Assembly: GCA_900544075.1 (NCBI GenBank)
Contig: UQTJ01000066.1
Location: forward strand, 1-10,699
Source: an uncultured Bacteroides sp.
GTDB taxonomy: Bacteria; Bacteroidota; Bacteroidia; Bacteroidales; Bacteroidaceae
Reading direction: 5' to 3'
DNA length: 10,699 bases
Part shown: piece by piece, positions 7,708 through 10,699 of the stretch
Position numbering within the stretch: the stretch's first letter is position 1
Layout of the letters: every line of letters starts with the position of its first letter
Notes under the pieces: model-generated
Database searches by the model: none
Told to the model about the DNA's origin: nothing
Seen by the model: the letters and a program-made list of their open reading frames with translations, nothing else
Made by a program: the position numbers and the translations under genes

Positions 7708-10699
7708 TTAAAATTTAACTTTCAAGTTGAAACCGAACACGCGTGAACTCGGGTTTGCTGTATATTCACCAAAGTTACCAGCCAAGTCGTTACCGAATGA
7801 AGTGGTTTCCGGGTCAATAAATGTATTGCTTGACGGAGTCCATAAGAATAGATTATTTCCGTAAGCTGAAACCTGCACACCCTGTAACGGAGTCTTAACA
7901 AGCCATTTACGCGGCAAATCCCAGCTTAATACCAGTGAACGTAATTTTACATACGATTTGTCAACCAACGAGAAGCTTCCCAAATCAGTACCTCCATTAC
8001 CCCAATAAGCATAATAGTTTGCTGTTGAAATCGGAGTTGTATTTTCTACGTATGTTACATTTCCGGCATCATCTGTAACCTTGTTAACAGAATTAGGTAC
8101 AATGAAGTTATTACGGTCATTGTAAGTTGTCTGAATTGCGTTACCAGTAAAGTAATTGATATCTTTCGTACGAGAGAACATGATACCACCTTTACGAATA
8201 TCAAAGTCAGCACTTAAAGAAACACCTTTATAGCTGAAACGGGTAGAAACGCCCATCTGATAGCGGTTGTTCATATCGCCAATAATAGCATAATCAGATG
8301 CCGGCTGTGGCAAACCGTTTGCAGCACTTACTACGATACGGCCCTGCGGGTCACGTTCTGCTACCTGTGCTTTAAACACACCAACCGGATAACCAGTCAT
8401 AGCATACATTCCTGTACCTCCGCTAAATCCATAGATAGAAGCTACACCACCCAATTCTTCTGGCAAGCTGATAACCTTACTCCAGTTTTTCGTAAAGTTC
8501 AAAGTAACATCCCAAGAGAAGTCACGGGTTTCAATCGGTGTAACGTTGAACAATAATTCAACACCCTGGTTACGAATCTTACCTAAGTTCATATTACGGT
8601 AAGTATAACCGGTTGACGGATCCATATTTAACGACATAATCTGCTTGTCCGAATTACGGTTATAATAAGATGCATCAAACGAAATACGGTTGTTAAAGAA
8701 TGCCATATTCAAACCGAATTCATATTCAGTCGTCATCTCAGGTGATAAATACATATTACCCAATGTATTATCAGCAGTATAGCCATTTACACCACCCAAT
8801 GGCAAAGTTACATAGCCAAATGGAATACGTCCAGTTGATCCTGAAAGTTGACGATAAACCGAATTTACCATATATACATCGGCATCGTTACCTGTTTTAC
8901 CCCAACTTGCGCGTACTTTACCAAAAGTGATAATATCTTTCAAATCATCATTAAACAATTCACTGAAAATAAAACTACCCGTTACACCAGGATAGAAGAA
9001 GCTGCGATCAGACTTCGGCAGTGTAGATGACCAGTCGTTACGTGCTGTAACAGTCAAATAAACCATATTTTTCCAAGAACCCTCAAACTGTCCAAACACA
9101 CCCATCAAACGACGTAATTCCTTATTTGTCGTAATAATTGGAGTAGAAGGAGAGTTCGTCAAATTAAACCAAGTCGGTATAGTCAAGTTTTCCACTGTAG
9201 CTTCCTGATAAGAATAACTACGCTCGTTACCATTGAAACCAACCAATGCATTTACATGGAAATCATTAATCGGCATATCAAAAGTTACCAACAAATCCTG
9301 GTTAATTTCCCGACGGCGTGAAATACGCTGTGTGTAACTACCAAACTCACCAGCAAAAGGACTGCTTGAACCCTGTCCAACACCATTTGGAGTACCGTCA
9401 TAGAATAAATCATATAAGTTAGGTACACCCTGATCTTGCTGCCCAGTTGTAGTATCCAGACCCATACGGTAAGTAAACTTAAAGTACTTCAAGAAATCAT
9501 AATCCAACTGAAACTTACCATAGAAACGTTCTGCTTCATATTCATTCTGATAATTATTCAGAATATAATACGGGTTAGAAACTCCGTAAGGAGTAAAGTA
9601 ATATCCTGGAGTATTGAACGGATCATCCAAGTCACTCAACCCTGAAATATTGATATCGCGTGGAATCTGATAAATAGAGTTCAACATTGATAATCCCTGA
9701 CCGGTTGTAGCAAACTTGTTTTTCTGTGTAGAATAGTTCAGTGAAGTAGAGAATTTCAACTTACCGATAGTGTAACTGCCACGTCCTGAGAATGTATATT
9801 TGTCATACGAATCCGCGTCAGTCGGAATCATTCCATTATCACTGATTTGAGAGAATGATACGAAATAATCACTTTTATCTGTAGCGCCATTGAATGACAA
9901 GCTGTTACTATAGCGGAATCCGGTATCAAAGAAATCTTTTACATTATCTTCATACGGAACATAAGGCTTAATTTTCTGAGTATTGTTATACACATTACCC
10001 CAAGCTTGCATAGAGCCGTCAAAACGAGGACCCCAAGATCCATTTTCCAAGGTTGTATGGTCACCACTCCAACCTTGTCCGAACTCATTCTGCATTTCAG
10101 GTAAGCGAAGCACTGTTGACCACTGCAAACCTCCATTATATTCAATGCCGAGTCCTTTTCCTTTCTGACCGGTCTTCGTAGTAATCATAACAACACCATT
10201 GGCTGCACGGCTACCATAAAGAGCTGTTGCAGCAGCGCCTTTCAGAATGGTCATGCTTGCCACGTCATCAGGATTGACAGCATTCGCACCGTTACCAAAA
10301 TCAAAACCAGAATTCAATCCGTCTGACGATGATTCTGAATCATTATTTAAAGGTACACCATCAATTACATACAAAGGCTGGTTACTTCCGCTTAACGAAC
10401 TTACACCACGAATAATTACAGAGTTTGAAGCACCCGGGTCAGATGAAGTTGCAGAAATCTGAACACCGGCAACCTTACCAGCTAATGCCGACATTACATC
10501 AGAAGAACGAGATTGTGAAATTTTTTCACCTCCAACAGAGGTAGCAGCATATCCTAATGCTTTTTCTGAACGCTTGATACCCATAGCAGTCACCACGACC
10601 TCATCAAGTTGCTCAGCATCAGACTTTAGCATCACTTTTACGACAGGCTTAATCTTCACTTCCTGCGACTGCATTCCGATGAAAGAAATGACCAAAGTT
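7708..10699 (-). CDS. SusC-like TonB-dependent transporter, BT2264-type (N-terminus beyond right edge)
   Basis: The frame is open to the right edge. The visible protein begins LVISFIGMQSQEVKIKP, the end of the carboxypeptidase-like domain; the Leu codon is TTG at 10693-10695, which is not a start. TonB-box-like LDEVVVTA is at visible residues 30-37. The plug domain is at about 40-176 (SALAGKVAGVQI, QPLYVIDGVPLN, LYGSRAANGVVMITTK). The large barrel follows and ends in Phe (FGFNLKVKF), the usual beta-barrel assembly signal. It is the outer-membrane channel of the four-gene operon, powered by TonB-ExbBD, and pairs with the SusD-like protein 27 bases downstream. Its first part is nearly identical in DNA to the truncated left SusC gene, while the barrels differ. 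Whether it has its own start and promoter or is itself a cassette fused to a switchable 5' end cannot be seen here. Confidence 0.93.
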   Translation of the reverse strand, partial: TLVISFIGMQSQEVKIKPVVKVMLKSDAEQLDEVVVTAMGIKRSEKALGYAATSVGGEKISQSRSSDVMSALAGKVAGVQISATSSDPGASNSVIIRGVSSLSGSNQPLYVIDGVPLNNDSESSSDGLNSGFDFGNGANAVNPDDVASMTILKGAAATALYGSRAANGVVMITTKTGQKGKGLGIEYNGGLQWSTVLRLPEMQNEFGQGWSGDHTTLENGSWGPRFDGSMQAWGNVYNNTQKIKPYVPYEDNVKDFFDTGFRYSNSLSFNGATDKSDYFVSFSQISDNGMIPTDADSYDKYTFSGRGSYTIGKLKFSTSLNYSTQKNKFATTGQGLSMLNSIYQIPRDINISGLSDLDDPFNTPGYYFTPYGVSNPYYILNNYQNEYEAERFYGKFQLDYDFLKYFKFTYRMGLDTTTGQQDQGVPNLYDLFYDGTPNGVGQGSSSPFAGEFGSYTQRISRRREINQDLLVTFDMPINDFHVNALVGFNGNERSYSYQEATVENLTIPTWFNLTNSPSTPIITTNKELRRLMGVFGQFEGSWKNMVYLTVTARNDWSSTLPKSDRSFFYPGVTGSFIFSELFNDDLKDIITFGKVRASWGKTGNDADVYMVNSVYRQLSGSTGRIPFGYVTLPLGGVNGYTADNTLGNMYLSPEMTTEYEFGLNMAFFNNRISFDASYYNRNSDKQIMSLNMDPSTGYTYRNMNLGKIRNQGVELLFNVTPIETRDFSWDVTLNFTKNWSKVISLPEELGGVASIYGFSGGTGMYAMTGYPVGVFKAQVAERDPQGRIVVSAANGLPQPASDYAIIGDMNNRYQMGVSTRFSYKGVSLSADFDIRKGGIMFSRTKDINYFTGNAIQTTYNDRNNFIVPNSVNKVTDDAGNVTYVENTTPISTANYYAYWGNGGTDLGSFSLVDKSYVKLRSLVLSWDLPRKWLVKTPLQGVQVSAYGNNLFLWTPSSNTFIDPETTSFGNDLAGNFGEYTANPSSRVFGFNLKVKF
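10632..10699. repeat. Direct repeat copy 2: near-identical SusC N-terminal segment
   Basis: This is the counterpart of 2779-2846, with 65/68 matches and identity throughout 10664-10699. It ends at the window edge with AGTT, the first bases of the dyad seen complete at 2843-2857, so only the start of that site is visible in this copy. Confidence 0.95.

Noticed and set aside
9939..10168. Small open frames on both strands over the SusC plug region
   Set aside because: They lie out of frame inside strongly supported SusC coding sequence, lack family features and ribosome-binding context, and are shadows.

Overview
The window looks like a chromosomal segment of a human-gut Bacteroides, close to B. 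thetaiotaomicron. The evidence is SusC/SusD outer-membrane gene pairs, surface-lipoprotein signal peptides with an acidic stretch after the lipobox cysteine, a Bacteroides-type promoter (TTTG / TAnnTTTG), and an AAA-ATPase/PD-(D/E)XK gene of a type that is abundant in this genus.

Layout. Positions 1-2857 (minus strand) hold a SusC-like TonB-dependent transporter whose C-terminus runs off the left edge. Its 5' end is missing: the frame opens abruptly inside the N-terminal carboxypeptidase-like domain, with no start codon, signal peptide or recognisable promoter. Positions 2858-3063 are AT-rich and carry the promoter of the next gene. Positions 3085-4635 (plus) encode an AAA-ATPase-like/PD-(D/E)XK protein. 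Positions 4636-4849 separate two convergent units and contain an inverted repeat, a possible insertion-sequence remnant and a strong bidirectional terminator. Positions 4850-10699 (minus) are a four-gene operon read right to left: SusC-like transporter (start outside the window), SusD-like lipoprotein, DUF5012-type Ig-like lipoprotein and Lipid_bd-type lipoprotein. This order matches, as I remember it, the B. thetaiotaomicron BT2264-BT2261 system, a SusCD complex with two extra surface lipoproteins that was found loaded with oligopeptides.

The point of most interest is the relation between the two SusC genes. Their barrels differ, yet a 68-bp stretch of the N-terminal coding region is nearly identical (65/68, including 36 bp without a mismatch). 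In the left gene, SusC homology stops at the end of a 15-bp dyad, AGTTCCGGCGGAACT (2843-2857). The window itself ends inside the same site of the right gene. This looks like a silent cassette of a SusC/SusD shufflon, in which site-specific recombination joins alternative transporters to one expressed start, as described for B. fragilis. The two copies here lie in direct orientation, so inversion would need a third, oppositely oriented copy outside the window. No recombinase gene is visible here.
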